Source: Brassica napus (taxonomy: Eukaryota; Streptophyta; Magnoliopsida; Brassicales; Brassicaceae). Taken from it: a stretch of 64,000 nucleotides of DNA. The position numbers and the translations under genes are program-made. The stretch spans positions 30,480,137-30,544,136 of the forward strand of contig NC_063450.1 of the NCBI RefSeq assembly GCF_020379485.1. The letters are read 5' to 3'. This document shows positions 62,401 to 64,000 of the stretch, piece after piece. Positions within the stretch are counted from its first letter, which is position 1. The number at the start of each line of letters is the position of its first letter. The notes under the pieces are model-generated. The model made no database searches. It had not been told where the DNA came from and saw nothing but the letters and a program-made list of their open reading frames with translations.

Positions 62401-62580
62401 TATTTATCCATTTAAAATCAATTACGAAAATTACAATATATAATTTTAATTCAACTTAATTGATAAATTAAGGGTAGTTTGGTATTTACAGGAACAAAAA
62501 TCATATTTTCCTAAAAAATCTTCTACAAATCTTATTGTGACAAATCCAAGTTCAAAGTGTTTTTTTTCCCAATTTTCTCC

Positions 62581-63680
62581 TTTTTTTTCCTAAAATATTT
62601 ATGTAAAGCAATCATATTAAGGTTACAAAAAAATCTACATCCAAAAAGATAGAAAAAAAATTGCGTTAGCATTCAAAATGAAAATTTCTACTTATTTTAT
62701 ATTCAGGGCTTATTTTCTATAAATATATATATATAACACCAACCAATCAATTTCTAGAGTATAATACTCTCTCATTTTCATAAAGAATATCACTTTGACA
62801 TTTTTAATAAAGATTAATAAAATGATTGAAATGTAATCTTATTAATTACACATATTCAAAAAAATAATATTTGAGATAAATAAAATTATTTACAAAATCA
62901 ATGTGTTTGTAATTAATATTAAGCTCAAAATTACATTAAAGTTCTAAAATGACACTCGTTGTGTAATAAAAAAAGTTAAAATGACAAATTGCAAAATAAT
63001 TATATTTTTATATATTTTGTAAAATAATTATATTTTGTAATTTATTATCAAAATTTTTATCTTTATTTGTTAGAAATTACGCTTTATAAACTGTAAGAAA
63101 AAAATGGTATAATGTTCTACCCATCAGTTTTAAAAATCATTTCACTAAATTAATGAATAGACTTCAAAATTAATTTTAAATATTTTATACTGTAAATTTT
63201 AATTTAATAAAAATACACAACGGTTATTATAAAAATATATTTTATTTTTTAAAGACACAAAATGATTTAATTGTTTTTGTATTCCATCTGTGACTTTCGG
63301 ATATATATATACACATATATTTATTTCTTTTCTTAAAACCCAAAATGATTATATTAAATATAAATACTTTAGTAATGTGTATGTCTTTTCCACTTTAATA
63401 AAAAAAATTGTATTCAATCCGTGATTTTTCGCATTTTGTAGGACAATCTAATCGTTATCTATTATTTATGTCAATCTAATGTTTGTTTGGAGTCCAAAAA
63501 TTTTAACCACTCAATTTCTTATAAATGGAAATTCATTTTCCTATAGATTTACCAGAAACAAAATCTCATCTTACTAAAAAAAATCAATGAATCCTTCAAA
63601 ATATCTTTTTGATATTGAAGTTTAGAAAAATCAATGTGAGATTGAATAGAGGATATCATATACCGGTTTGGAGAGTATCA
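62581..63680. other. AT-rich intergenic DNA
   Basis: No gene or repeat boundary recognised. Confidence 0.4.
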
Positions 63681-63689
63681 AAAAAAGTT

Positions 63690-64000
63690 GAGGAAGAGTA
63701 TGCATCTCGTAGCAAAAGAAAACATTTCAATAAAGATCATGTAGCATCGATTCAAATGCTTATTGATGACTAATTTCTCAATCAACCTATATATGATGAA
63801 GCAGTGTTTCATCGGTGATTCTGGATGCAAAAACGTGTTTTTCTTCGGATCGTTGGGGACCCCTATCAAGAAGTGACGACTAGTTCAACCAATGAGTTGA
63901 CGCAACAAATAAAGAACGTATATCTTCATTAGCAAAATTTACTATTGTCATGTGAATGTTAGCGTGTGGTAATGTTGCTGATGTGATCGACGAATATATC
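63690..64000 (+). pseudogene. PIF/Harbinger transposase fragment, cut by the window end
   Basis: One plus-strand frame reads HVASIQMLIDD, stop, FLNQPIYDEAVFHR, stop, FWMQKRVFLRIVGD, and another frame near the end reads GNVADVIDEYI. Harbinger-type transposases of plants carry (D)YF...PIY-E--FRRRFRM-K-VFLRIV and later ADA-DEY. Stops and frameshifts show decay. The catalytic domain would lie beyond the window. Confidence 0.6.

Larger units (their letters stand above)
59347..62580. mobile_element. Internally deleted MULE carrying mudrA and DUF1985 fragments
   Basis: The left end (AGAAAATTCGAAAAATGAGACA, then TTTGTCACAATAAGATTT) and the reverse-complemented right end (GGAGAAAATTGGGAAAAAAA, then TTTGTCACAATAAGATTT) form diverged inverted repeats about 200 bases long. 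Both outer flanks are poly-T, so the target duplication cannot be judged. The interior holds the 5' part of a mudrA gene (+) and the 5' part of a DUF1985 gene (-), meeting tail to tail near 61240. MULEs carrying DUF1985/Ulp1 genes are known in crucifers (Kaonashi-type). Confidence 0.65.

Overview
The window is plant nuclear DNA, almost certainly from a Brassica-type crucifer (species not determinable by eye). It is AT-rich, its genes have GT-AG introns, and its five host genes match, in order, Arabidopsis chromosome 5 loci as I remember them: TZP (At5g43630), BHLH92 (At5g43650), a SEC23-like gene (At5g43670), a mitochondrial TatB-like gene (At5g43680) and an EFG1-like rRNA-processing gene (At5g43720). 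I assembled exon boundaries by hand from splice sites and reading phase. No database search was possible.

Layout. 1-8.8 kb: transposon-derived DNA, with a Mutator-type MITE holding a 100-N gap, a small Helitron, a 1.86 kb TIR element filled with E2F-site-like repeats, two related LINE 3' ends and an LTR remnant. 8.8-12.3 kb: a TZP homologue (+) whose 3' four exons are intact and whose 5' coding part is broken. 14.27-23.67 kb: a complete 9.4 kb CACTA element with a 3-bp TAA target duplication, carrying a TNP2-type transposase gene (two in-frame stops) and a second Transposase_24-type gene (one frameshift), separated by a five-copy tandem array. 24.4-28.1 kb: Helitron, LTR and Copia fragments. 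28.8-32.6 kb: BHLH92 (-), intact, with its last exon 2.6 kb away across a repeat-filled intron. 33-40.8 kb: MITEs, including an Emigrant-like one, and a Mutator remnant with an array of perfect and near-perfect palindromes. 40.8-43.5 kb: SEC23-like gene (-). 44.9-45.5 kb: DUF1985 pseudogene. 46.6-47.6 kb: Mutator-type MITE. 47.9-49.2 kb: TatB-like gene (+). 50.5-53.5 kb: a LINE interrupted by a 1.95 kb solo LTR. 55-56.3 kb: Athila-like LTR. 57.1-59.0 kb: EFG1-like gene (-). 59.3-62.6 kb: an internally deleted MULE joining the 5' parts of mudrA and a DUF1985 gene. 63.7-64 kb: decayed PIF/Harbinger transposase running off the end.

The host genes do not form a pathway: TZP acts in light and dawn growth control, BHLH92 in stress transcription, SEC23 in COPII vesicle budding, TatB in mitochondrial membrane protein transport and EFG1 in ribosome biogenesis. 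What holds the window together is conserved gene order opened up by transposons. The most interesting signals are in those transposons: an amplified E2F-site array, a subterminal palindrome array, a tail-to-tail internal fusion in a MULE, and an inferred start codon split by an intron in the CACTA element.
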